Positions 18,980 to 27,374 of a DNA stretch of 32,448 bases are shown here, one piece after another (position 1 is the first letter of the stretch; the number at the start of each line of letters is the position of its first letter). This stretch comes from Nocardia carnea (GTDB lineage: Bacteria; Actinomycetota; Actinomycetes; Mycobacteriales; Mycobacteriaceae): positions 1-32,448 of the forward strand of contig NZ_JARWPM010000041.1 of the NCBI RefSeq assembly GCF_029869215.1, given 5' to 3'. The notes below the pieces were generated by a model. It saw only the letters and a list, made by a program, of their open reading frames with translations. It had not been told where the DNA came from and ran no database searches. The translations under genes were made by a program, and so were the position numbers.

Positions 18980-19044
18980 GGTTCCGATCCTCCTCGAGCG
19001 GTGTTAGGTCACGATGACGGTTGGGGCGACCGGGCCCGGCCGGG

Positions 19045-20727
19045 TCACAGCGGGCCGGCCTCGGCCAATTGAGCACCGGTATCCACCGGAGGAGGTGGCG
19101 GCGAAGGCGGTGCGGAGGCGCTCTCCTCGTCGTCTTCGATCAGCGGATCGTCAGCGGGCGGCGGATCTTCCTCCTCGACTGGAGCAGGATAGTCCTGCGG
19201 CTGGTGTTCACCGTCTTCCCCGTTCGTCCCCTTGGGGACGCCAGGAGTACCTGGCGGTGTACCTGCGCCGGCAGGGTTTTCGGTATCGGGCCCGGGCTCA
19301 CCGGGTGGCGCTTCGGGGACCAGCGTAGGCTTGCCATCCGCGCCGATCTCTATCTTGTATTTCTCCGGTTCGCCGTCCGCACCGCTCACCACCAGTCTCA
19401 GTTGGCCGTCGGGTCCCATTTCGAGCTTGTATTCCTTGCCATTCAGCTCGATACCCTTTTCCTGGCCTTCTTCATCGGTTTCGGCCGGGTCGTCCGGTAT
19501 TCCGTCGCCGTTAGCGTCCTCGTCCGGCTTCCCGTCGCCGTCGAGGTCCACGGCCTGCTCCGCCTGCTCCCGTAACTGTTCCAGGGTGCTCGTAATCTGC
19601 TCGCCCGCCGATGTCACCAACTGGTTCAGCCCTGACGCCAGCTGGCTGCCGAGGCCCGAGGAGGCGAGCTGGGTACCCAACTCCGTCAAGGCCGACAGCG
19701 GGTTGTCGCCACTGGGCGTGGTGGGACTTCCGGGGGTACTGGGATTGGTACCGGTCGGTGTCCCCGAAGGTGTGCCGGACGGTGTCCCCGAAGGTGTGCC
19801 GGACGGAGTTCCCGAAGGAGTCCCGGATGGCGTGCCGGACGGGGCCCCCGCTGGCGTCTGCGGCGTACCCGGTGTCTGCTGCGCTGGCGGGCAGGGATAC
19901 GCCTCGTCCTTCAAGTTTGCGAACAGACCGATGAGAGTGTTGTACTCATCCCGCACTCCGTTATTTACATCCGTGCAGGTGTCGACAAAGTGCTTTTCCT
20001 TTAGCTCGTAGGCTGCCGTAAACTTGGTCAACCAGTTCCGACAGTGGTTTTCAAGCCAATCATTATTTCCTCCATCAAGACCGAGCGGCATACTCAGAAG
20101 AGAGTTACGCTCAAGGAATGGTAAATCCGTGAATATATTCTGAAGTTTGCCCAGAAGATCACCATCAGCACTCGTGCTCCACCCAATCCCCCGGGCGCCG
20201 CTAATGATGCTGTCCACATCTTCCGGCGATCTTCCATCGAAGGAAACCCGGTTCGAAACTTCGAGTATTTCATCGAGCATTTCTGCTTTGGGTAGGATAG
20301 TTTTCCGGAGTGCTTCCGGTAGTTTTGCCACCTGGTCGTGAATTTTTTGTACTGCCTCGATATCGCTACCGGCCAATTCCAGCTGTTTCCCGATCATGTA
20401 CGCGGCATTCGCAGCGCTTTCTCCAGACCATATGGACGGCAGCTTCTGGGCTTCGGTGTTCAACGTGCCGTGTTGAGCCCTGGTCGTAACCAGGACGCCG
20501 GACAGCACCCCCGCCAGAGTCCTGAAACGCTCCTCGTCCAGTCCGTTCTGGGCGTAGTACAACCCGTGCAGCTCGCCGTAACTCTTGATCGTCGCCGACT
20601 CACCGACCCACCGCTTGTAGCGGCTCGCGAAGTGCTCGAAAAACCTCAGGGCTTGCGATCCGTGATCCAGAATCTGTTTGACGCTCCAGGCCACGGTCGG
20701 AACTTCGAAACCGTTTTCCCCCGCCAT
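19045..20727 (-). CDS. EspA-like putative type VII secretion substrate
   Basis: 560 residues with distinct parts. Residues 1-275 are helical with a WSG (WXG-type) turn at 100-102, as in ESX substrates. Residues 296-327 are eight PSGT-type tetrapeptides. A helical stretch at 343-392 (SALTEL to EQAEQA) leads into an acidic Ca2+-type motif DLDGDGKPDEDANGDGIPDD at 394-413. Two 14-residue repeats follow (YKLEMGPDGQLRLV at 433, YKIEIGADGKPTLV at 457), then an acidic Pro-rich tail. No Sec signal or membrane helix is seen. It starts 3 nt after the EspC-like stop. The part encoding residues ~190-270 is unusually AT-rich and contains a rare TTA codon (Leu202). The place matches Rv3439c of M. tuberculosis. 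Export by an ESX system encoded elsewhere is inferred. Confidence 0.8.
   Translation of the reverse strand: MAGENGFEVPTVAWSVKQILDHGSQALRFFEHFASRYKRWVGESATIKSYGELHGLYYAQNGLDEERFRTLAGVLSGVLVTTRAQHGTLNTEAQKLPSIWSGESAANAAYMIGKQLELAGSDIEAVQKIHDQVAKLPEALRKTILPKAEMLDEILEVSNRVSFDGRSPEDVDSIISGARGIGWSTSADGDLLGKLQNIFTDLPFLERNSLLSMPLGLDGGNNDWLENHCRNWLTKFTAAYELKEKHFVDTCTDVNNGVRDEYNTLIGLFANLKDEAYPCPPAQQTPGTPQTPAGAPSGTPSGTPSGTPSGTPSGTPSGTPSGTPTGTNPSTPGSPTTPSGDNPLSALTELGTQLASSGLGSQLASGLNQLVTSAGEQITSTLEQLREQAEQAVDLDGDGKPDEDANGDGIPDDPAETDEEGQEKGIELNGKEYKLEMGPDGQLRLVVSGADGEPEKYKIEIGADGKPTLVPEAPPGEPGPDTENPAGAGTPPGTPGVPKGTNGEDGEHQPQDYPAPVEEEDPPPADDPLIEDDEESASAPPSPPPPPVDTGAQLAEAGPL
19747..19842 (-). repeat. 12-base coding repeat, eight units
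   Basis: Eight tandem 12-base units encode PSGT tetrapeptides (the last is PTGT) in the EspA-like protein, residues 296-327. Units differ at third positions, so the repeat is held at the protein level. It probably forms a flexible linker and may vary in copy number between strains. Confidence 0.85.
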
Positions 20728-20730
20728 ATA

Positions 20731-21048
20731 TCAGCTCGCCGCCTTTTGGGTCTCATTCGAGTTCTGGACATCAACCTCGGAAATTGTGACGACATCCTGG
20801 CCGATCGCATCACCTGTGCGCCTCGTAGCCTCGGACCATTCGTTCAGCCATGCCTCCACTTCCCGGAGGCCACTCGCGATCTTTCCCCCCTCGTCGGCAT
20901 GGCCGGCGCCTACGTGGGCCTTATCGACGATGCTCTCGACAACCTTCTGTGCGTGTTCCTTGATAGCTCCGGCACTGCTTCGGAAATTATGGCCGGTCAC
21001 CGCCAGCGCGTCGGCGTCCATGCCGACCGGCTGATCACCCGTACTCAT
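20731..21048 (-). CDS. EspC-like type VII secretion protein
   Basis: 105 residues. The length, the all-helical pattern and the arrangement next to an EspA-like gene fit the EspC/DUF2580 family of ESX secretion-associated proteins: an N-terminal helix (MDADALAVTGHNFRSSAGAI), a Gly-rich turn (GAGHADEGG) and a C-terminal helix (LNEWSEATRRTGDAI). A central WXG is absent and there is no Tyr, so the usual YxxxD/E signal is missing; it may rely on its partner for export. ATG at 21048 has GGAGGGGAG upstream. It is first in the operon, 3 nt before the EspA-like gene, in the position of Rv3440c. Similar short proteins in Nocardia are usually annotated as type VII secretion targets. Confidence 0.75.
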   Translation of the reverse strand: MSTGDQPVGMDADALAVTGHNFRSSAGAIKEHAQKVVESIVDKAHVGAGHADEGGKIASGLREVEAWLNEWSEATRRTGDAIGQDVVTISEVDVQNSNETQKAAS

Positions 21049-21180
21049 GGGTCTCCCCTCCGTCCTGCCCGCCCCCTCCCGGGAGGTCCCCGATCGGCCC
21101 TGCGGCGCTCTGCTGCTACTGATTCGACGCGCCCGCCCGGGTTCCGGTTCCCTCCCAGCCCACGGACGTTCGATACGTAC

Positions 21181-21225
21181 TTACTCCCCCACGGTCCCCT
21201 TGTCCGTCCGACGCCATAGGGGCAT
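21181..21225 (-). CDS. Possible 14-codon leader ORF
   Basis: ATG at 21225 preceded four bases earlier by AGGAGG, encoding MPLWRRTDKGTVGE and ending TAA at 21181. It lies about 130 nt before the EspC-like gene. The Shine-Dalgarno match is perfect, but an alternative ATG in another frame lies 8 bases further on, and short ORFs arise by chance. Confidence 0.25.
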   Translation of the reverse strand: MPLWRRTDKGTVGE

Positions 21226-21446
21226 CGGTCCTCCTGAGTTCCATATATCGGCAGTAGTACAGGTTTTCGCCCATCTTTCCATCCCCCGCGGCCGGGCGCA
21301 GCCCCCGGATCCCCGAACACACCCACGAACGCTGCGGCACGGAACTGCCCTATTCCGTACGGCGCAACCACTGCCGGCGCGGAAACTCGAGCACGATCCG
21401 GTACACCGCCTCCGTGGTCGAGACAGGACAGCCCTGGAAACAGCGC

Positions 21447-21474
21447 AGCCCCGCTCCCATGCGGGAACGGGGCT
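21447..21474 (-). terminator. Terminator-like hairpin after pspC (distal)
   Basis: AGCCCCG-C-TCCC and GGGA-A-CGGGGCT pair as a 12-bp stem with one mismatch and an ATGC loop, about 45 nt beyond the pspC stop. No U-run. Confidence 0.5.
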
Positions 21475-21480
21475 CGGGGG

Positions 21481-21498
21481 CGGCTCCCTGGGGAGCCG
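21481..21498 (-). terminator. Terminator-like hairpin after pspC (proximal)
   Basis: CGGCTCCC and GGGAGCCG form a perfect inverted repeat with a 2-base centre (in RNA a 7-bp stem with a 4-base loop), 18 nt beyond the pspC stop. With the next hairpin it makes a tandem pair. Confidence 0.55.
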
Positions 21499-21516
21499 GA
21501 CGTTACCGGTGCGCCG

Positions 21517-21708
21517 TCAGTGTTTCGGCATCATCAGCCACAGCACCAGGTAGATGACGAACTGGGGGCCGGGGATGAGGCAGGAGAGGACGAAGAGCAG
21601 ACGGACGATTCCGGGGCTCCAGCCGAAGTATTGGGCGATACCGCCGCAGACTCCGCCGATCCACTTATCGGTGGTGGAGCGGGTGAAGCGGCGTGTGGGG
21701 GCGGTCAT
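21517..21708 (-). CDS. PspC domain membrane protein
   Basis: 63 residues, a minimal PspC-domain protein. The conserved start RFTRSTTDKWIGGVCGGIAQYFG is followed by the hydrophobic segment IVRLLFVLSCLIPGPQFVIYLVLWLMMP that spans the membrane. PspC domains occur in phage-shock and envelope-stress proteins; this short form is typical of actinobacteria and its exact role is not settled. ATG at 21708 follows AAAGGA. It is a single gene with its own upstream region (a striking hairpin at 21762-21795) and a tandem hairpin terminator. Confidence 0.93.
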   Translation of the reverse strand: MTAPTRRFTRSTTDKWIGGVCGGIAQYFGWSPGIVRLLFVLSCLIPGPQFVIYLVLWLMMPKH

Positions 21709-22101
21709 GGCCGGTCCTTTCGATAACGGGGACTACGACTCCACTGTCCGCGCCGCGGGACGGGTGTGCATCGGTAGCGATACCGATCCACACCCTGAGA
21801 TCCGGACGGCCCGGCTCAGGGTCGAACCCCGAAACGGTTGTTCGGACGGGCCTCGCTTCCCTGTCACCACCCGGCGATGAGCACAGCACCCGAAAATGCC
21901 TCGCCCGTAGCGGCCGAGCACGAATCTCGGGTCGACGACCGGAACACATCGGCAAAGACATGCTTTCCCACGTCGAGATATCCCGAAGCTCGCCCGGCCG
22001 AACACAGAGCCCGGCGGGTGCGCCGCGGTGCCCGATCATCCGCGCGTGGAGGATGGGTGGAACTTTGCACGGCAACAGTTCACGCACGGATCAGGAGTGG
22101 G
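21709..22101. other. Divergent intergenic region, pspC to membrane gene
   Basis: 393 bases with one strong dyad (21762-21795). A plus-strand frame open from 21838 runs into the membrane-protein gene, but its first ~88 codons are polar and lack features of a real N-terminus. No other gene is supported. Confidence 0.5.
21762..21795. promoter_or_regulatory. 15-bp dyad upstream of pspC
   Basis: Arms GGGTGTG-C-ATCGGTA and TACCGAT-C-CACACCC pair at 14 of 15 positions around the 4-base centre GCGA. It lies 54 bases upstream of the pspC start codon. As DNA it could be an operator; as plus-strand RNA it would be a hairpin capped by a GNRA tetraloop. The dyad is certain, the role open. Confidence 0.55.
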
Positions 22102-22575
22102 ATGCAGAACACCATCGGCCGAGTCGCCGCCGCGCCGGACACGTTATCGGCGCAGCTCGGCCCGGATACCCTGTTCACGCTGGTGATCACCGGTCTCATC
22201 TTCCTGGCGGCGTTGGTACTCGGCGCCTGGAAATACCACGGCATCCGTACCTCGCCGGACGGCGCGGCGCACGTCTATGTCGATATAGCGCACCGCGCCG
22301 CGTTGATGTACGCCTTCGCGGGGCTGCTGCTGGCCGTATTCACCGAACTGAGCGGGTGGCCGGCACCGGTGGACCTGGCGGCCGCCGCGATCGTTCTCGC
22401 ATTCTTCGTCGGGGCGATCGCGACCTATGCATGGCACGGATACCGCCGCGATACTGTCAACCAGTTTCGCGGCGATATCGGCATTCAGCTCAGGCTCACC
22501 ATGATCGCGCTCGTGGTGGGCGAGATCGGTGGATTTCTGGTGTTGTTCAGCGGCTTCCTCTGGACGCTGCGCTGA
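22102..22575 (+). CDS. Four-helix membrane protein of unknown function
   Basis: 157 residues with four hydrophobic stretches: about 23-43 (LFTLVITGLIFLAALVLGAW), 68-88, 93-112 and 131-152. It has no conserved motif that I recognise. ATG at 22102 has AGGAG six bases upstream. Its TGA is separated by a single base from the stop codon of glmM on the other strand, so the two transcripts must overlap or share a terminator inside a gene. It could be a small carrier or a stress membrane protein; no function is claimed. Confidence 0.8.
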   Translation: MQNTIGRVAAAPDTLSAQLGPDTLFTLVITGLIFLAALVLGAWKYHGIRTSPDGAAHVYVDIAHRAALMYAFAGLLLAVFTELSGWPAPVDLAAAAIVLAFFVGAIATYAWHGYRRDTVNQFRGDIGIQLRLTMIALVVGEIGGFLVLFSGFLWTLR

Positions 22576-22576
22576 G

Positions 22577-23959
22577 CTATACCGCCGCGACCAGTTTCGC
22601 GAGATCACCGGCCAGCTGCTCCGCCCGGTCGTGATCGGTGGCTTCCACCATCACCCGGACCAGTTGTTCGGTTCCGCTGGGACGCAGCAGGATTCGGCCG
22701 GTATCACCCAGTTGCCCCTCCGCGGCGCGGACCGCTTCCCGGATCCCGGGATCGGCCGTGACCGCGGCCTTATCGGTGACCGGCACGTTCACCAGCACCT
22801 GCGGCACTTTCTGCACGACACTCGCCAGCTCCGCCAGTGGTTTTCCGGTCGCGGCCATCCGGGCCATCAGTTGCAGGCCGGTCAGGATTCCGTCGCCCGT
22901 GGTGCCGAAACGCGGGAATACGACGTGACCGGACTGTTCACCACCGAGGCTGAATCCGCCGGCGCGGAGTTCTTCCAGCACATAGCGGTCACCGACGCCG
23001 GTGGTGCGCACGGTGATCCCGGCCTCGCGCATCGCGATATGCAGGCCCAGGTTGCTCATCACGGTGGCGACGAGGGTGTTGTCGGTGAGGGTGCCGGCTT
23101 CGTGCATGCCGAGGGCGAGGATCGCCATGATCGCGTCGCCGTCGACGACGTTGCCGGCAGCATCCACCGCCAAGCAGCGGTCGGCGTCGCCGTCGTGGGC
23201 CAGGCCCAGGTCGGCGCCGTGTTCGCGGACCGCACGCTGCACCTGTTCGATATGGGTCGAGCCCACACCGTCGTTGATATTGAGCCCGTCGGGTTCGGCA
23301 TTGATCGCGACGACCCGCGCGCCGGCTTCCCGGTAGGCGGCGGGACCGACTTCCGATGCGGCGCCGTGGGCGCAGTCCACGACGACGGTCAGACCGTTCA
23401 GGTCCCGGCCGGTTACCTCGACAAGATGCTCGATATAGCGCTCATGGGTGCCTTCGAGACTGAACTCGGGCAGATCGAAGCCCGGATGCCGCGACCCCGG
23501 CGCCGCGAGCACCCGCCCGATATCGGCACCGGTCGGCCGGGCGAAATCGCCGGCCGCCGCTTTCGCCTCGATCCGGTCCTCGACGGCGTCGTCGAGTTTG
23601 TGGCCGCCCGCGGCGAAGATCTTGATCCCGTTGTCCGGCATGGGATTGTGCGAAGCGGAGATCATCACGCCGAGGCTGGCGTCGTAGAGCGCGGTGAGGT
23701 AGGCGACGGCCGGTGTCGGGAGCACCCCCACCGGTAACACGTCCATCCCGGCCGCGGTGAGGCCCGCGGTGACGGCGGCTTCCAGCATCTCGCCGCTGGC
23801 GCGCGGATCCCGGCCCACCACCGCGACCTTGCGGCGGCCCGACCGGACCTCGGTTCCCAGAACATATGCCGCTGCCCCCGCGATGCGCAGCGCCAGTTCC
23901 GGGCTCAGCGAATCATTGGCCAGCCCGCGTACTCCGTCGGTGCCGAACAAACGTCCCAT
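22577..23959 (-). CDS. glmM: Phosphoglucosamine mutase GlmM
   Basis: Interconverts glucosamine-6-phosphate and glucosamine-1-phosphate on the way to UDP-GlcNAc. 460 residues. The start [12 protein letters not shown] is conserved. The phosphorylated Ser is S103 in [12 protein letters not shown], the Mg-binding loop DGDADR, the sugar loop GEQSGH and the phosphate-binding loop [12 protein letters not shown] are all present. ATG at 23959 has GAGGGG upstream; the longer frame to 24124 runs through non-conserved sequence and the terminator after rpsI. It is read separately from rpsI-rplM, since a strong hairpin lies between. Works directly after GlmS (12503-14386). Confidence 0.98.
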   Translation of the reverse strand: MGRLFGTDGVRGLANDSLSPELALRIAGAAAYVLGTEVRSGRRKVAVVGRDPRASGEMLEAAVTAGLTAAGMDVLPVGVLPTPAVAYLTALYDASLGVMISASHNPMPDNGIKIFAAGGHKLDDAVEDRIEAKAAAGDFARPTGADIGRVLAAPGSRHPGFDLPEFSLEGTHERYIEHLVEVTGRDLNGLTVVVDCAHGAASEVGPAAYREAGARVVAINAEPDGLNINDGVGSTHIEQVQRAVREHGADLGLAHDGDADRCLAVDAAGNVVDGDAIMAILALGMHEAGTLTDNTLVATVMSNLGLHIAMREAGITVRTTGVGDRYVLEELRAGGFSLGGEQSGHVVFPRFGTTGDGILTGLQLMARMAATGKPLAELASVVQKVPQVLVNVPVTDKAAVTADPGIREAVRAAEGQLGDTGRILLRPSGTEQLVRVMVEATDHDRAEQLAGDLAKLVAAV

Positions 23960-24055
23960 ACCTTGCCCCTCGTCAGTGAGTCCACAGCGCGCGACGACCC
24001 CTGCCGGAAACGCCATCGAGACGGCCGGCCGACGAGCACCGCGGTAGATATAGCA

Positions 24056-24096
24056 CGAGAGCAGGCGGCCAGACTCCGGCTGGCTGCCTGCTCTCG
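24056..24096 (-). terminator. Strong terminator after rpsI
   Basis: A 17-bp stem with one G-T pair: arms CGAGAGCAGGCGGCCAG (24056-24072) and CTGGCTGCCTGCTCTCG (24080-24096) around a 7-base loop. It lies about 60 nt beyond the rpsI stop and before glmM. No long U-run, but it is the most stable hairpin between genes in this window. Confidence 0.8.
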
Positions 24097-24154
24097 GAAC
24101 CGGCACCGGCCTGTCCGCCCACATATCGTGAGCGGACGACCGGCAGCGGTGATA

Positions 24155-24663
<509 letters not shown>

Positions 24664-24667
<4 letters not shown>

Positions 24668-25107
24668 TGGGCCACCTGCTTGATCTCGAACGGAACGGGC
24701 TGCTGGGCGGCGTGCGGGTGGTTCGGTCCCGCGTACACCTTCAGCTTGCCGGCGATGGCGTTGCCGAGCTTGTTCTTGGGGATCATGCCCTTCACGGCCT
24801 TCTCCACCAGGCGGTCGGGGCGGGTATCCAGCACCTCACCGACAGTGCGGGACTTGAGGCCGCCGGGATGCCCGGAGTGGTGGTAGATGCGCTTGCCGTC
24901 GCGCTTGTTGCCGCTGACGGCAACCTTGTCGGCGTTGATGATGATGACGAAATCGCCACCATCGACATGCGGAGCGTAGGTCGGCTTGTGCTTGCCACGC
25001 AGCAGATTCGCTGCCTGAACGGCAAGACGGCCGAGCACTACGTCAGTGGCGTCGATGACGTACCACTGCCGGGTCACGTCACCCGCCTTCGGGCTGTACG
25101 TAGGCAC
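24664..25107 (-). CDS. rplM: 50S ribosomal protein L13
   Basis: 147 residues, the usual length for mycobacterial L13, beginning [19 protein letters not shown] after a GTG start at 25107 with AGGGAAG upstream. The conserved [18 protein letters not shown] and GMIPKNKLG are present. It is first in the rplM-rpsI operon. In M. tuberculosis the esxT-esxU genes lie upstream of rplM; here a large Hsp70-like gene is found there instead. Confidence 0.99.
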
Positions 25108-25212
25108 AGTGCTTCCCTGTCTGTCGTCGGTGCTGCCGGCCAGGTATGCGGCTGAGTGGTTCCCGGCGGCCGGTTGAGACCCGGGACTCGGTGTTCCGCA
25201 CACCAGCGGACC

Positions 25213-25218
25213 ACGATA
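25213..25218 (-). promoter_or_regulatory. Possible extended -10 for rplM-rpsI
   Basis: On the minus strand TGG-TATCGT gives a fair -10 (4 of 6) with an extended TGn-like lead, about 105 bases before the rplM start. No clear -35 box. This 150-base gap is the only space for the promoter. Confidence 0.3.
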
Positions 25219-25258
25219 CCAGCCGGGTATCGACCCGCGAAAACCGGCCGCTACCGGG

Positions 25259-27292
25259 TCAGATGTCGAACGGCGGACCGGGGTCGGTGATGCCCGGCCG
25301 GCCGGGGACCAGGTAGCGCAGGGTGTCGATACCGGGCTCGCCGCATTCGGATCCGTCGTGTTCGGACGATTCCGGCTCGCCGGCCTCGGGAGCACGGGCA
25401 TACAGCGGAAGCCCCTGCCGGCCGGCCGCCGGTCCGGCTTCGGCGGGCGGTTCGACCAGCAACCGCGGCATCGGCACACAGCCGGAGACACCGCGCGGCA
25501 CCGACACAGGATCAGCACCGTCCGACGACACCACCGCGCCGACGGCATCGTGTGGTACCGCCGCGCCGGCGGCAGCGGGCGTCACCGCCGTGACACCGAC
25601 CGGCCTGGGCAGCGCCTGCGCGGTCCCCACCCCCTCGGTAGCCCAGCCCGAGAGGGCCAGCAGGCTCGCCACCCCGAGCACCGCGTGGGCACCGAACAGG
25701 TTGTCCTTCACCTTGTTCCAGAGCTTGCCCTGGCTCGGTTCACCCTCCGGCGCACGGCCGGACCCCGGCCCGCCACCAGTCCGGGACTCGCTGCCAGGCA
25801 GGTCGGGAGGTTGTCCGGGTCCGGGCCGTACGGGGGCCGCCGCCGGTTGATTGCCGGTTTCGGGGTCGGGTGCGCGGGTGAAGCGACCGGCTGCGCCCGA
25901 TATCGGGGGTGGTAACTCGGACCGGTCGACCTGCACGGTCGCATCGTCACCCGCGCCGGGATGCGGCGCATCCACCGGTGGCCGCGCACCGTAGAACTGT
26001 TGCGTTCCGGGCTGGGGGCCGCCTGCGGATCCTCCCCCTGGAGTAGGACCGCTTTCGCGGGGATCGAATCCCGGCGCGTGCATGCCGGGTGCGGACGGGC
26101 CGGTTTCGCCGGGCCGGAAGTGCCCGGAACTCGAGAGGTCCGGGCCCGGCCGCGCCGGACCGGAGCCGACTGGGACCGAGCCGGGCCAGGCCGGACCGGA
26201 GCTCGCCGGGTCCGAGCCGGGATGCGCCGCGTAGGGACCGGGCTGGTTCGGACCGGCGGGCGGGTGGGAGGCCGGACTTCCGGCGGGCGGGTGCGGACCG
26301 GCCGCCGGATTCCGCATCGGCGGCCCGCCGGCCTCGCCCGGCCGGCCCGGCACCGCGTAGTGCGCACCCGACCCGTACGAGCCCGGCGCGGGCTGCGGAT
26401 ACGGCGCCGGGTCTTCCTCCTCGTCGTCCTCGTTCTCGGTCACCAGCAGATGTGTGGCGCCGAGCACGAGGGCGTGCATGGGGTGTTCGGCCTTCTTGAG
26501 CCGCTGTCCGAGGTGGTTGCGGAAAGCGAACCGCAGTGTCTCGTTGAAGACCACCTGCCCGGCCAGCAGCACCGTGGAGTTGTCCGCGCCGATCGCGCGG
26601 GCCGCGGCCATCACCTCGATCACAGTGTCGTCGGCGATGCGCGGGTTACGGGTGGATTCCGGGTCGATCGGCACGTACACCGATTCCGTGGGCCGCTCCT
26701 CATCACCGTGCACCGCGACGACCAGCACGTTCGCCCGGCCGTCGACCACCTGGCCGTCGAAATGGACCGCGGTCGCGCCGATCCCGCCGGGCAGGGTGTG
26801 GTCGGGCGCCCGCACCAGCCCGAGCGCCCGCACATAACCGGACAGCGCGATGGATTCCGGGATCGGCTCCACCTCGACGTCGAGTTGTTCGACCAGCCGG
26901 GCGTAGGCGTCGATCTTCGGCTCCGGCCAATCGTCCGGGTACGGCAGGGCGATCACATCGGGTTTACCGCGCAGGTAGGTGCCGACCGCCGCCAGCGGGT
27001 TGTAGAGGCGGGCCCGGAAGACCAGTTCGGCCGGCCAGGTGGCGCCGGCGATCACGATCTGCGGGTGCCCGAGGATCTCGCGGACGTCGGGGATGGCCAT
27101 CCCCAGGTCGGGCCGTTGCCGGTCGGCTCCGGCGGTGTAGAGCTTCCCCGACGCGTCGGCCAGCAGATAGGCGGGTGGGTTGTAGCTTCCCTCGACCTGT
27201 ACCGGGCGGATGGGCACGCCGGATCCGCCCGCGGCCACGGACACCACGTCCCACCCGAGGTGTACCGCACCAACTCGCACCATCACAGGCAT
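25259..27292 (-). CDS. Second Hsp70-like membrane protein, degenerate
   Basis: 677 residues. The first ~285 have the layout of the Hsp70/actin ATPase fold but with eroded motifs: [15 protein letters not shown] (5-19) in place of phosphate-1, [15 protein letters not shown] then [10 protein letters not shown] (171-180) for phosphate-2, and [15 protein letters not shown] with [11 protein letters not shown] (241-283) for the adenosine site. An acidic patch and a Pro/Gly/Ser-rich stretch of ~230 residues lead to a membrane helix (about 533-550), with a 127-residue tail beyond. ATP hydrolysis is doubtful because the phosphate loops lack their usual Gly/Thr. ATG at 27292 has AGG nearby; ATG 27283 is possible. 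It is 82 nt downstream of the FHA-ABC gene and may be in its transcript. Related proteins sit in type VII secretion loci; the family link is inferred. Confidence 0.75.
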   Translation of the reverse strand: MPVMVRVGAVHLGWDVVSVAAGGSGVPIRPVQVEGSYNPPAYLLADASGKLYTAGADRQRPDLGMAIPDVREILGHPQIVIAGATWPAELVFRARLYNPLAAVGTYLRGKPDVIALPYPDDWPEPKIDAYARLVEQLDVEVEPIPESIALSGYVRALGLVRAPDHTLPGGIGATAVHFDGQVVDGRANVLVVAVHGDEERPTESVYVPIDPESTRNPRIADDTVIEVMAAARAIGADNSTVLLAGQVVFNETLRFAFRNHLGQRLKKAEHPMHALVLGATHLLVTENEDDEEEDPAPYPQPAPGSYGSGAHYAVPGRPGEAGGPPMRNPAAGPHPPAGSPASHPPAGPNQPGPYAAHPGSDPASSGPAWPGSVPVGSGPARPGPDLSSSGHFRPGETGPSAPGMHAPGFDPRESGPTPGGGSAGGPQPGTQQFYGARPPVDAPHPGAGDDATVQVDRSELPPPISGAAGRFTRAPDPETGNQPAAAPVRPGPGQPPDLPGSESRTGGGPGSGRAPEGEPSQGKLWNKVKDNLFGAHAVLGVASLLALSGWATEGVGTAQALPRPVGVTAVTPAAAGAAVPHDAVGAVVSSDGADPVSVPRGVSGCVPMPRLLVEPPAEAGPAAGRQGLPLYARAPEAGEPESSEHDGSECGEPGIDTLRYLVPGRPGITDPGPPFDI

Positions 27293-27374
27293 CAGTGTGC
27301 CTGCTGTCCGGTCGGCGCGCTCGCCGCCCCTGCCCACCGGCGGCGGAGGTGCACGCCGGGGCCGGCCGGCGGTC

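Larger units (their letters stand above)
21049..21516. other. Intergenic region between the Esp-like operon and pspC
   Basis: 468 bases. It must hold the promoter of the Esp-like operon, but no clear -35/-10 pair was found. It contains a short ORF with a full Shine-Dalgarno sequence (21181-21225, minus) and two terminator-like hairpins near the pspC end (21447-21498). A longer minus-strand frame (21045-21371) is rich in Gly/Arg with no motif and is not called. Confidence 0.5.

Noticed and set aside
19747..19842. Regular 12-base repeats suggesting a CRISPR or VNTR array
   Set aside because: They lie inside an open frame and encode PSGT units; no spacers.
18587..21048. Complete new type VII secretion system
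   Set aside because: Only substrate-like genes are present; no EccB, EccC, EccD, EccE or MycP gene lies in the window.
21045..21371. 108-codon minus-strand frame upstream of the EspC-like gene
   Set aside because: Gly/Arg-rich, no motif, weak start, and overlaps the good EspC-like start by 4 bases only by chance.
21815..21835. tRNA T-arm-like GGTCGAACCCC
   Set aside because: No acceptor, D or anticodon arms can be folded around it.
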